Notes under the pieces: model-generated
The model's input: the letters and a program-made list of their open reading frames with translations, nothing else
Databases searched by the model: none
Told to the model about the DNA's origin: nothing
From: Trichosporon coremiiforme
Taxonomy: Eukaryota; Basidiomycota; Tremellomycetes; Trichosporonales; Trichosporonaceae
DNA: 64,000 nucleotides
NCBI GenBank assembly: GCA_039545355.1
Contig: BCJJ01000012.1
Location: forward strand, 1,404,192 to 1,468,191
Direction: 5' to 3'
Program-made: the position numbers and the translations under genes
In this document: positions 45,774 through 56,373 of the stretch, one piece after another
Layout: each line of letters opens with the position of its first letter
Position numbering within the stretch: position 1 is the first letter of the stretch

Positions 45774-47276
45774 ATGCACCTTCCCACCCGGGTGCTCGAG
45801 GAGCGCGCGCCGACTCTAGTGACGAGTTCCGCGGAGACGACGCTCCCGCTCGACCATCCCATTCACAAGAAGAAACCGCCCATCGTCGACCCGCTCCCTG
45901 TCAAGCGAGACAAGGACTTGCCACTTGAACACCCGATTCATCGCAAGAAACCCCCCATCGTCGACCCGCTGCCCGTCAAGCGTGACGTGCCGACCGAGAC
46001 GGTTCTGCCTCTCGATCACCCAATTCACAAGAAGAAACCCGCCATCGTTGACCCAGTCCTCGTCAACCCTTATCCCAAGCGTGAGAAGTACCGTGATGAC
46101 TTCTGGAAGCGCGACGGTCGTGGTGGTCAGGCAGAGGAGACCCAGACTACCCAAGACGCCCCTGCCGGAAAGGACGGGCAAATCAATGTCGACGCCTCCT
46201 CAAGCCCGCAAACCCTCATCGACGGCCTACCAGACTGCATTCGCAGGTGCCTGTTCCGTGCGCCGATTGGAGCGTGCGCCGCGGACGACTTCAAGTGTCT
46301 CTGCAGGAATGACATATACCTAACCTCTGTGATGGTGAGTGATGGTCCGTTGTTCGTGGCGAAATGGAGGAAAGCACAAGATGAAAGGACGACAAACTGA
46401 CATTAGAACTGCTGGACGATCAACTGCGACGGCACCGAGATGCAGTTCGCAGTCAACGCGGCGGGGACCATGTGCTCAACCACGCTTGTGACTGGCCCCT
46501 GGCCGGCAGAGAGCAACATCCTCACCGCCCCCGTGATCTACAGCAAGACGGCCTGGAACATTCAGGCCGTCATGTCCTCCATCTGCGGCTTCATCCTGCT
46601 GCTCGCTATGGTTCTCGGCGGCCTCTCCTGCCGCGCTCAGGCGAGAAAGGAGGCATCCCACCGCAGCGGCACCGGGGGTACGAAAGGGTCGCGCGAATTC
46701 GTCTCCCAGGGCTCGGGGACGGGTAAGGGCTCGGCGTCGAACCGAGCCAGCGGCGGTCAACAAGTTACTACCTTCGGGTTCGGAGAAGAGTCGATCATGA
46801 CTAGCCTCCCGCGCATTCCGACTGGACCTCGTAAGGTGCCCCGCTTCACGGCGGTGCCGTCGGAGGAGAAGGAGGCCGACGAGAAAGACGCAGCAGACGC
46901 CGACAGCTGGGACCTGTCCAACTCAAAGCACTCGCACTCGCGCACCCACAGCCGCTCGCACTCGCGTACGGGTAGCAAGAGCTGCAAGATGGGCAGCAAG
47001 GACGGACACGAGGAGAGGTCTCTGCTCCCCAACCCCGTCGACGACGGGGACGCATCCGATACTAGCGATATCGGCATGAGGGTCTTGCCCTACGCGCTAT
47101 CGTCGCCTTCGTCGTCCAGTGGCGGGAGCCACAATGCGACGACCATCGTCATCGGCCCCGAAGCCACGAGCGGCCGCCGGCCCGACATCAGTCCTCTCGA
47201 GAGCGTCGGCTCAGTGCGCACGCAGGGCGCAGAGTCGTCGACCGAGGACGAACCCTTCGCGCGTCGCGGCGCCTAG
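45774..47276 (+). CDS. CFEM-domain membrane protein with dibasic-flanked peptide repeats
   Basis: Two exons, join(45774..46334, 46407..47276), 476 aa. Residues 24-103 hold three near-identical repeats of the type PLDHPIHKKKPPIVDP (starting near 25, 50 and 79), each followed by a Lys-Arg pair (44-45, 69-70, 102-103; another at 112-113), as in Kex2-processed precursors. A CFEM domain follows with all eight cysteines in canonical spacing: 155, 159, 168, 175, 177, 189, 194, 210; the acidic pair before C175 (DDFKC) fits the heme-ligand position of CFEM hemophores. A single transmembrane segment is at about 239-261. The tail (about 215 aa) is cytosolic, Ser/His-rich with a run of SHSRTHSRSHSRT. CFEM proteins act in heme uptake, adhesion or signalling. 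No N-terminal signal peptide is visible, which is odd for this design; an upstream exon may be missing. Confidence 0.8.
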
Positions 47277-47472
47277 TCTAGGCACAAGAGATCCACGAAC
47301 AGTGAAAAGACGATTCCTCCCAGTTTATAATGCCCCGTTGCGGTGTCCCCCACTGTGAATGTAATGCGACGGACGTACAGGTCCTAGTAGTGTCCAGAAG
47401 TCAAATCTAGTCGTTGCATGCGTGGAGAATTGAGAGATAATGCATATATACTGTGGAGTTGGGTGACTGCGT

Positions 47473-48536
47473 TTACTGGCTCGCCTGCGGCTGCGCGGGC
47501 TCGGCGGACTCGGCGGGCGGGGCGACGGCCGCGGCATCCTGCTGGGCGAGGTTCTTGGCCTCGTCCGCAATCGCCGCCTCGCGAGCCGCACGGCGCGCCA
47601 TGATCGCGCGGACGGTGTTTCCCTGCTGTCAGTTGCGGAGACGCTTGCACCACTCACAGCGTTGTTGTCCGGCGACCTCCAGCGCCACGCCTTCAGCTTC
47701 GTCATGACCTGCTTGCGGTGCGCCTTGACCATGTCGATGGCGAACTCCTTGTTCAGGAGAGCCTCGCGGGCGGCGGCCTGCTCCTCGCCCTGGCTGAGCG
47801 TGCCCCACTGGCCGGCGCGCATCTCCTCAACGTCGTCGGGGTAGTGGAACGGCTCCCGGAGACCGACAATAGCACGCTTGTAGTTGTTGTTGCGGCCGGA
47901 CTTGCGGACCTTCTTTCCACCCTCTACTCGCGTGACCTCGCCGACGTAGACGTCGGTGCGGATGTAGGTGACGTCGAGGCCGTAGACGGCGTGCAGGTAC
48001 GAACGGAGGTCGGTCTTGGTCATGTTAGTCGGGATACGGAAGGTCGCCTTCCAGGGGTCGTAAGCCTCGTGGGCCGGAGTGTGGTTGCGAACGAGGCGGA
48101 TCTGGATGTTGGGGAGCCAGATCTTCTGTCCGACAATGGCCTGGCGCATGCCCTCCCTCAGAGGGACCTTGCCCTCACCCTCACGCTCGAAGAAGCTCCA
48201 CTTGCTCTCCGGGGTGGCAGCGCCGCCCTCGAGAGCCGCCGCACCAGCGGCACCACGCACACGCGAGCGCCAGAGCTGGTTCACCTTGAGGAACTGGGCG
48301 CGCGCCTCAGACTCCTCGCCAGCGTAGTTTCCCGCGGCACGGTGGTCCTGGAACTCCTCCTCCATGCGCTGCGGGAACGGCTCGGCGTTGCGGCCGACGA
48401 ACTCCTCGGGCTGGGTGAGGGGAGACTTCTTCTGGATGGCCTCGGCGAGCTCGGTCCGTCGTCGCCTGACGGCCATGGGGATCGAGTTGGAGGGTCCCGC
48501 GCCCGTCGTGAGGGCTCGGCGGAGGATGAACGACAT
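47473..48536 (-). CDS. MRP20: Mitochondrial large-subunit ribosomal protein uL23m
   Basis: Two exons, complement(join(47473..47622, 47658..48536)), 342 aa. The N-terminus MSFILRRALTTGAG looks like a mitochondrial presequence. The uL23 fold spans about 136-235: QKIWLPNIQIRLVRNH, then PWKATFRIPTNMTKTDLRSY and LHAVYGLDVTYIRTDVYVG. The long N-terminal extension and the C-terminal helical region (EEQAAAREALLNKEF) are typical of fungal mitoribosomal uL23. The intron is 35 nt; exon 2 adds an Ala/Glu/Pro-rich tail. It is divergent from BIR1 and convergent with the CFEM gene. Confidence 0.9.
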
Positions 48537-48926
48537 GGTCGGGGGGTGTGGTGTGGGTTGAGCAACAGTGGTGAGCCCGCCTGCAAAAGTCCAGCCTCGA
48601 CCACCGGCTCTCGGTGGAAATGAAAATGTCGGAAGCCACTAAAATCGGAAACTTTAGGCGCACGGAGCCAGATTGATCGAAATCGCACGCCTAACTGGGG
48701 ATGGCGCCTAACTTCTCGGGAGCAAATGGGAGGGGGGCGGGGGTTGGATCAGACACAAACAAACGACTAACGTGAAAGTAAATAACGTCGCGGGCTGCAA
48801 GTACAGTCACTCGAGGGTCTATATCAACAGCAACAGATCTCACGCCAGACACACCACCCGCCATCTTGCTCTCGATCTTGTTGCTCCTCTTCTAGTCTCT
48901 TTTGACACACACTACACTCCTTCGCC
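48537..48926. promoter_or_regulatory. Bidirectional promoter, uL23m and BIR1
   Basis: A 390-base spacer between divergent start codons. No gene seen. Confidence 0.5.
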
Positions 48927-50656
48927 ATGCAGTGCCTCGAGGCGCGGCTCAAGTCCTACGACGCCGTGACGCGACCCAAACGCGCCGCAAAGGTCGCGTT
49001 CCCCCTCGATCCCGACCAGTACCCACACCTCACACCCGCCGCCCTGTCCAAGGCAGGCTTCTACCACCAACCCGGAAAGGAGAAGGACGTCGACTCTCAT
49101 GACACGTGCAAGTGCTTCATGTGTGGCCTCGTGCTTGGCGGCTGGGACGAGGACGACGATCCTTTTGCCGAGCACGTTCGACGCGACGGCGAGTGCGCAT
49201 GGAAGGAAGTCATCTGCCGTGTCGAGGTTGACCGTGCGAACGGCGGCGAGGGCAGGCTGAGGTTTGTCACCATCGCAACGCTTTCAGCTAATTCGTCCAG
49301 AAAGGTCTACGAGACAGCAGACCAGTTACCCAACTCTGATCGCATGAACAGGTACCGTGAGAACACGTTCGGAGACTGGTGGCCGCACGACAAGCCCACT
49401 GCCATGGACCTCGCTGCTGCTGGGTTTGTGTACACGCCTGGGCTTAAGGCGCCTGATGCGACGACGTGCCCTTTGTGCCTGTACGAGGTCGTCGAGTGGG
49501 AGGAAGACGATAACCCATGGTGCGTCGCGCCTTTGTGTATGCGTTAACAATCAGGGACATTCACCACCGCAAGGAGCCCGACTGCCCTTTCTTCACTGCG
49601 ACGGTAGAGGTCACGAAGACCAAGGGTCGCAAGGCTACCGCCCGGACAACACGGCGGACGACCGCTGCGACCGCAGTTGCCGAGTCTGACGCCGAGCCGG
49701 AGGCGCCGAAGAGGCGAGGAAGGACGACAAAGGCAGCTCTTGCTGCTTCAACTTCCACTGTCGCCACCGAGGACGAGACGGCGCCGCCCAAGCGACGAGG
49801 ACGCCCTCCGAAGGCATCTGTCGTCAAAGAGCCCGTTGAACCGGAACCGGCCCCGCCGAAGCGACGAGGACGACCGACTAAGAACTCGTCGGCCAGCGAG
49901 CTTGCGTTGTCGACGTCTACGCGGAGAGCAACCTCAACTCGCAGCCGGAGTAAGGCGTCGACCGCGAACGAGGTGCAAGAGGACGTCGACGACAGCCTCG
50001 AGCTCCCGCAACCGGAACCCGAGGAGGAACCCGAGCCGAAACCGTCCAAGTCTTCACGAGCTAAGGGCAAGAAGAAGGCGGAGCCGGAACCGGAACCGGG
50101 ACCTGAGGTGGTAATTGAGGAGCCAGAGCCCGAGGTGGAAGCCGTAGAGCCAGAGCCAGCACCGGAGCCTGAGCTTGAGGCTGCCCCGGAGCCAGAGCCA
50201 GAACTCGTTGCTGAGCCAGAACCGGAGCCCATCGCTGAGCCCGAGCCCGCTCCCGAGTCTGAGCCCGAGCCCGAGAAGCCGAAGCGTAAGACGAAGCCTT
50301 TGCCGCGAAAGAAGTTGTCTGCTGCGACCGAGCCGGTGCGCAACCGCGACGTCCCTGCTGTCTCCACCAAGAGTGTCCCAAACCGGCCACTGGGCACCGC
50401 AGACTCGAACGTACCCCCTCCGCCACCGCCGGCAGCCAAGGGTTCGCCTTCCGTCCGCCACGCCGTCGACGCCATCGTTGGCAAGGAGGGCAAGCACTCG
50501 CCCCTGACCGAGGAGCAGAGGAACATGACGCTCGAGGACTATGTGCGGCTCCAGTTCAAGCTGCGGCACGAGGAGATGCGCAAGGAGGGCGAGAGCATGA
50601 TTGCGGCCTGGGAGGCGCGCACGCGGGATGCGCGGACCAAGATCGAGATGGCGTAG
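48927..50656 (+). CDS. BIR1: Tandem-BIR survivin/Bir1 homologue with AT-hooks
   Basis: Two exons, join(48927..49519, 49555..50656), 564 aa. BIR 1 (about 8-95) has zinc ligands in [13 protein letters not shown] ... [13 protein letters not shown] 2 (about 135-213) has FGDWWPHD ... GFVYTPG ... [11 protein letters not shown] ... DDNPWDIHH ... PDCPFF and is only complete across the 35-nt intron 49520-49554. Three AT-hook-like motifs follow ([27 protein letters not shown], about 238-305), then a Pro-Glu alternating region (about 330-430), and a C-terminal helix ([20 protein letters not shown]). Known role: chromosomal passenger complex, targeting Aurora B to centromeres. An additional in-frame 39-nt intron (49262-49300, donor GTTTGT, branch GCTAAT) may be removed between the BIR domains, giving 551 aa. 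Confidence 0.88.
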
Positions 50657-50713
50657 GGCACGGCGTTGAACATTGTACTGTACTACATGTAGGATAATGC
50701 ATAGACGATAGAA

Positions 50714-51516
50714 TTACGGGACGACCTCGGTCTTGCGTGGTGACTGTGTTGCACTCGTCCACTGCGTGCGCTTGTGCGGCTTGGCGCCGAGGTCGAGCAC
50801 CTCGGCTGACTCTGGCTGGACGGCAAGCACGGCAAAGTTCTCCCATGCGCGGGCCAGCGCTTCTTTCGTTTTCTCATCCGCGCCCTCATCAGAGGCGGGC
50901 TGGCATCAGCTCCTTCCACGTCTAAACCTACCAGCTCCTCGATCCAATTATTCGGGTCATCCTTGAGTTCAGCCCCGGGCTTGGGCCGACAAAAGCTCGC
51001 GCGCAGTTCGGGACTCAAGCCATCCCAAAGCTCCTTCCGCTTCCTCTCCCACCATTCGGGGCTGGACTCGGGCGCGTCCTTGGGGAATGTCGAGGCTAGG
51101 GTCTGGGCATCTTGTTCTGGGGTCGTTGATGGAGGGCATGGGAATGGGATGGGAGACGGGTACAGAATCATCCTGCCTTCGAGACGGACCTGGACGAGGG
51201 AGGGGAAGAGCCACGCAATCGCTGCGCCGTGCTCCATCTGCCGCGTTTTGGCCATACGCCTGTCCGTGGTGGTGAGGAGGAGGTGGGAGGGCGAAACTGG
51301 CGTCAGTTTACTGCATCGTCTTCCAAGCCGCTCGTGCTCGTTTGCCCTGTGCGCATCTCGCCATGGGATGAGGTTGGGTTATTGACACTCACACTCCCGA
51401 TGCACGACATAGCGCACGTGCGGGGACGGATTCGCCGTCGCGAGCGAGTACACGCTGCTTTTAGTGTGCTGCTTCAGCTGCTGCTCGAGTACGGTGCGCC
51501 ACTCGGGGGTCGTCAT
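50714..51516 (-). CDS. PPOX-family FMN-binding protein (Alr4036 type)
   Basis: Three exons, complement(join(50714..50899, 50932..51296, 51393..51516)), 224 aa. The N-terminus fits the pyridoxamine-phosphate-oxidase-like fold: WRTVLEQQL, then VYSLATANPSPHVRYVVHRE joined across the 96-nt intron to FSPSHLLLTTTDRRMAKTRQ. Next is AIAWLFPSLVQVRLEGRM, and at the C-terminus FAVLAVQPESAEVLDLGAKP with HKRTQW. These match the Alr4036-type PPOX family known from fungi, plants and cyanobacteria. The substrate is unknown and true pyridoxamine phosphate oxidase activity is doubtful. The second intron (50900-50931) is only 32 nt but is needed to keep the family C-terminus in frame. The stop is 57 bases from the BIR1 stop. 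Confidence 0.85.
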
Positions 51517-51819
51517 GGTGCGTTGATGTTGAAGGAGGAAGAGTGATGATTGAGCTGACCTCCACTTGGTTGAGTCCTTGGCGGACCGATGACGGAATCG
51601 AACCCTGGGAGATGGGAGAATGTCGGCAGAGCTCGGCGTCTTAGATCTCACCGTGCCGTGCCTGCCGCATACTGCCAAGTCTCACGACTCGTCAGGTCTC
51701 TCGCCGCCCGTTACACACGATTACTTTGCATAACGACCTATGTCCTTCTCGATCACGATTAGTTACAGAGCTATGACTTCTCTCTCTCGACCTGGGTACT
51801 ACACACAGCGATTCACCGC
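51517..51819. other. Spacer between the PPOX and NmrA genes
   Basis: A 303-base tandem (minus-strand) spacer: promoter of the PPOX gene and 3'UTR of the NmrA-like gene. It contains a lone tRNA B-box-like sequence near 51595-51608 that does not fold into a tRNA. Confidence 0.45.
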
Positions 51820-53164
51820 TTAGTGGCTAGCCGCCGAGTCCTTGGACGCCTTGCGCTCGGCATTCTTGTCGATGCTCTTGCGGTGCCCGGCTGTGAAGGA
51901 GAGGCGGCGCGTAGGCTGGTCCTCCTTCGTGCGCTGGAGGAAGGACTTGAAGTCCTCCACGTCGGGGAGGACCTTGCGCGTCACCTCAACGTCGAACTCG
52001 GAGTCGTAGTTCTTGTAGAACTGTGAGTCAGCTATCATCGAAAAGGTTGTGTAGTGAGCTTGGGGTGGAAGACTCACGTTGCTCAGCCCGCTGATGGCGG
52101 ATGAGACGTACTTGACCGCCGTAGCTGCCAGACCCATGGTTTCGTCGGGCTTCTTGCCATAGCAGTCCTCGTACGTCTCAATGATCCCGTTCATGGTGAG
52201 ACTGTCGCCCGCGAGGGGGAGCTTGCCCGTGATACCCTCGTTCAGGGCCTTGGCACCGGCACGGCCAATGTCGCGGGTCGAGACCAGCATGATCTTCTTG
52301 GTTCCCAGCTGCTGGGGCGTGAACGTCTTTCGCCATAGCACGGTGCGGTACAGCTTGTGGCTGTAGGAGGCGTGCGGGAGCCAGTTGTCCATGAAGTCCG
52401 TGTCGCCGAGGACGGTGACGAGGGGGAAGCCTTGCTTCTCGATCTCGGCCTCGACTGCGCGCTTCCCGTGCATCCCGTCGTTGATCTCCTCGGACCCGCA
52501 GTTCGCCGACGCATACACGAAGTGGTGGCAGCCCCACTCCTTGGCTGCGCGCGCAATGTTCTTGCCTGATGGTCAGCTATGCCAACAAATCCATTCAGCT
52601 GTCTGGTTCGCCACTCTCCGATCTCGCAACAGGCGCTGCGTCATGAGACCATGAGACCAAGCCGCAGCAGGAACCGCTATCTCGCGGTAAGCCTCGCGCG
52701 GCGCAGTTCGGAAGCCACCCGGAGGTCATGTGCCTTGCCTCTTGAATCAGGCTCATCCGCCACCGAGTCACTGCTGTCGTCCAGTCATCTCAACTCGACT
52801 CACCCTGGGTAATCTCCTGCTTCTCCGGAATGTACCCCTGAACCGAGAAAACGCCGTACACCTCTCCGGGCTTGAGGTGCGTCGCACGGAGGGCGAGCGC
52901 AGGGTGTTCGCCGTACTCGGCAGAGTGTACGATGGTGACGCCGGGAAGGTCCTTCAGCGGCGTGGGCTTCTCGGAGCGCACGAGGAGGAAGATCTTGTAG
53001 CCTGGGTACTCGGAGAGGGCGCGGACGAAGGCACTGCCCTGCGCACCCGTGCCGCCGAAGACGACGACATTCTTCTCCCCCGTAGACGAGGTCGCGGTAG
53101 TGCCGGCGGTAGCGGCAGGAGCGGTGGTGGTCGTGGTAGTGGTGGTGGTGGTAGCGTCGGCCAT
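51820..53164 (-). CDS. NmrA-like NAD(P)-binding protein (HSCARG type)
   Basis: Three exons, complement(join(51820..52020, 52078..52565, 52804..53164)), 349 aa (human NMRAL1 is 299). A Thr-rich start with a run of ten Thr (5-14) precedes the Rossmann motif VVVFGGTGAQGSAFVRAL (33-50), the GGTGAQG glycine loop of atypical short-chain dehydrogenases. HHFVYASANCGS and PLVTVLGDTDFMDNW fit the NmrA/HSCARG fold. The family senses NADPH/NADP and regulates partner transcription factors; some members are isoflavone-reductase-like enzymes. The partner here is unknown. The 57-nt second intron (52021-52077) is a multiple of three and stays open, but its GTGAGT donor and GCTGAC branch make splicing likely. 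The C-terminal ~60 residues are a basic, Ser-rich extension. Confidence 0.87.
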
Positions 53165-54737
53165 GGTGGATGTTGCTGGCTGTGGGAAGCGGATGACTGG
53201 GCTGTCTACTTATACCTGTTCGCAGGATATGAATCGCACACAGATCGCAGAGATCCAGAGGTCACCGCTCGGAACGCACGCAAGACTAGCTGTTGCGCTA
53301 AGAGCGCGATCCGACGTGAGAAGCCTCAGTCGGCGCACTGAGCCTCTTGCCCAGCACCAGGTGAGCGGATCTGGTCGATGAGCGTGATGAGCGAGCTTGG
53401 CATGGCCGTCGGATGAGTAAGCAACACACGAATAAGGAGGCCGCGGGGCGACAGAGACGAGTAGAGAACATAGAGGTGTCGCAACAATGTCGTGCCGAGT
53501 TACGCCCATGGGCGCAGGTTACGACGTCATGTGAGGAACGGTGGGACGGCACGGAAGACCAGAAGGTGGGGACGGTGTGATGGCCTGCGGGTATTGCGAG
53601 GCGAAGTGGCGAGAGGCGAGCGCTCGGAGGAGTCCTCAGCGACTGAGGAATGAGAAAACAACGCGAGTTGTCCTCGCTCAAACACTGTCGACACCAACGT
53701 AACCGCTGCGTCGGATCCGACGCGGGCCAGACAGAGCCCAGTGCGGAGCTGAATTAAAGCCTGCCCGCCGGTGACATTCCTCGTCTGAAACCGAGCAGGT
53801 ATACTGATACTCGCGTGAGCCTCCCAAGTTTACCCCTCAACACTCGGTGACCCGCGTCACGGTACTTGACACGACACGCACGCGCCTGATCTTTTGCTGA
53901 TTAATGGTCCGTGAGCGGCATCGATCGTTCTCTTGGCGCGGCAGATAGTCTGCAACGTTTGTGGAGCTCCCTTATCGTCGGAATCGGAGCTACCCCTGTA
54001 GGCGTTGATACGCGAGCGGCAGAGACGCAGGGTGGTTCAAGCCTCGAGCCCTTGTCGGCGTCGCGCGTGATCCCAAAGCTCATGCTTGATGCGTTCGGGG
54101 AGATGTGCGCGACGGAGCTCTGTGGTGCTTGGGCCGCGGACTTCTCGTGTTGCTCCGCAATTGCGAGCAGCGTTCTGCCTCCTGGATCGCGACTTAGGTG
54201 TAGCGTCCATGAACCCGGCGGACACCAGGTCTGGGCCGGGCTGGGATCCACCGTTCCGCCCAACGGATCGACAGGGCACAACCGGTGTGGATCGACAGGG
54301 CACTCGAGATGATTTGACATCGCAGGTTCGTATCGCACGAGACGAGCGGCAACATCAGATGGCATCCTCGAAGGGCGCCCGGTCGACATGTGCATGCCGC
54401 GCACCATGAACGGCAGCACCACGTTCAGTTGAATGCCTGGGAGACACAATCAGACACGTCCTGCAGCGGCGGTGTGGGCGAGCTGCACCCTCCATCGACG
54501 TGACCGACGCAGTCATCGTCCTCCCTTTGTGGCAGTTTAGAGAGGTGCGTCATAACGCCCTTTCACCTCTCCACCTCAGAGGGGCACTGCGTTGCTAGAT
54601 GCAAACCCGCCTGGTCCGAAGGATCTGGACGTCAGGCAGTCGACAGCCTTCGAGCTCTTCATGCCGCCCGGCCACGAGGGCGTGGGCGAGGCCGACGGCG
54701 TTCTGCGCGATCCATCTCCTTGACAATCCTGGCGCTA

Positions 54738-55911
54738 CTAGTACCGGCGGTGCGCTATCCGCCTCCTTCTCCCAGTCCCAGCCGCCAGGGGGGAGTGCCG
54801 CCGGTCCGCGAGCTGGTTGTCCTCGGTATCGTCCAAGATACTTTTGAGCATGTCGGCGAAGTTGTGCTCCACTAGCTCCGCCGCGATCAGCTCCAGAAGT
54901 TCAGGAAAGGCGAAGCGTTCAGAGACGAAGTGAATTCGAGAGCGAGCACAGACGCCATGCAAGTGCTCCACGACAGTGGGCACTCTCCGCTCCCGCCTCA
55001 AGGAACATGCGTCATGCCAGGACTGCACGTATCCGTCCGCGTCCGGTACCGGGATTGCTGTCTGCATGCACGTGCTGCACGACACATTATCCCATACCGT
55101 GCGGGAATGCGCTCCCCTTCGTCCATTGCTGACGAACTCGGACACCAGGGTCTTCGTGGACCTGTGCCCCAAGGCTTGTGCGACTGGCGGTTGGTCGGGT
55201 TGCGTTGTGCTTGCCACAATCGGACCTACCATGACACCGACGAGTAACGGAAGTCAGTCCAGGGCACACGGGCTTTCGCTGCAGATTGAACGATGTCGGT
55301 GTCTTCGGGCTGCGACAGGTGTTATGACCTCCAGAGGTCGACTGTGGAGCAGTACTAGCATCAGATTTTGCGCTACGCGGCGTGTAACGCGGTGCTCATG
55401 TTGCGCTTCGTGGATGTACAGAAGAGCCAAGAATTGTGCCTCTCATTCCGCAGTGTGCCTGCTCCGGCGGACATAATCACGCTGGACTGTGCGCGCGGCT
55501 GAGACGCGTCGTCCCCCTCGGGCGGAGTAGGTCTCGCAGCCGCGCGGGATTGGGACGACACGGCTCATTGCGACTGTACTAACCCATCTTAGCGGCAACT
55601 TGCGCCCATTCCAGTCTTGCTTGCTACCCAGCTCTTCGATTTTGCACTCGATCTTGCTGCGCAAGGACGTGAAGGACGCGAGGTTGGACGGCTGAGGCGG
55701 CAGGCGTATTCCTCAGCGAATCGGTGGCGACCGAAGCTGCTTGGTTCGACAATGGGATAAGGCGTGTGGTCTCGTTTCGAGGACGCCTCCGGCATCCGCC
55801 ATGCAGAGGAGCGCGAAGGGTCTGTGGGCATCGGCGGAGCGGGGAGATTGAGTGAACTTCCAGGTAAAGACAGGGTGGCAACGTGGCAAAGTGGTGATGG
55901 GCAATGGTCAT
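54738..55911 (-). pseudogene. Possible degraded gene (uncertain)
   Basis: On the minus strand, two blocks read like protein rather than random sequence: about 55700-55590 (containing SLRSKIECKIEELGSKQDWN, in one of three frames) and about 54945-54760 (ERFAFPELLELIAAELVEHN followed by FADMLKSILDDTED). They are separated by about 650 bases with stops in all frames, and no consistent exon chain or start could be built. It may be a decayed gene or one with undetected introns. No family was recognised. Confidence 0.2.
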
Positions 55912-56232
55912 ACGTCAAAACACAACGAGGAAGGCACCTCCCTTCCCGACAGCTTCTCCGCCGATAGCCTGTGCCTCGCACTCGCACTGCGTAGGTCGTC
56001 AGCGTGCATGTGCAGCCCCCAGAAGCCGGCCAGCCGCGCCCAGGCCCTCACGCCGTGCCATCGCCGATGCCGATCTCAATCTTAGTGCGCCCCGCCACCG
56101 GGCTAATCCCGCCACACACGGCTGATCCGACAGCCGATCCGCAGCCGTTTCCATCCAAATCATTTTCTACGAGATGTAACATGATACGTCTCAATCTCGC
56201 CATCCTTCGGATCCAAGCATCAAAAGACATCG

Positions 56233-56239
56233 AAAAAAA
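56233..56239 (-). terminator. RNA polymerase III terminator of tRNA-Thr
   Basis: Seven consecutive T on the minus strand, starting 7 bases after the tRNA 3' end. Confidence 0.8.
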
Positions 56240-56245
56240 TGAGTC

Positions 56246-56373
56246 TGCCCCTTGACGGAGTCGAACCGCCGACCTTTCCCTCTTACCTGAAGCGACTTGA
56301 CGTCGGCAGCATAGTAATGTAATGATTACGTAATCTTACGAAAGGAACGCAGCTACCACTGTGCTAAAGAGGC
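56246..56373 (-). tRNA. tRNA-Thr (anticodon CGT), 55-nt intron
   Basis: Minus strand, 128 nt in the gene and 73 nt after intron removal. The acceptor stem GCCTCTT pairs with AAGGGGC (one T-G wobble), discriminator A. The D-arm starts GCACAGTGGTAG and has a 3-bp stem. The anticodon stem TTCCT/GGGAA has loop TT-CGT-A-A. The variable loop is AGGTC. The T-arm is GGCGG-TTCGACT-CCGTC. The intron (56282-56336) sits at the canonical 37/38 position and begins with A followed by the 12-nt palindrome GATTACGTAATC. Reads ACG threonine codons. Confidence 0.88.

Larger units (their letters stand above)
53165..56245. other. Long intergenic region, 3.1 kb
   Basis: The first part is the promoter of the NmrA-like gene. 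The stretch 53.9-55.95 kb has some protein-like frames on the minus strand (see the separate low-confidence entry). Otherwise nothing recognised. Confidence 0.45.

Noticed and set aside
47718..48623. 301-codon plus-strand frame opposite uL23m
   Set aside because: A shadow frame; the uL23 domain is on the minus strand.
49561..50526. 321-codon minus-strand frame rich in Gly-Ser
   Set aside because: An antisense artefact of the Pro-Glu repeat of BIR1.
51583..51660. tRNA-like sequence on the minus strand (B-box GGTTCGATTCC)
   Set aside because: The T-stem has two mismatches, no matching acceptor or D-arm is found, and the D-arm-like text nearby lies on the other strand. At most a degraded fragment.
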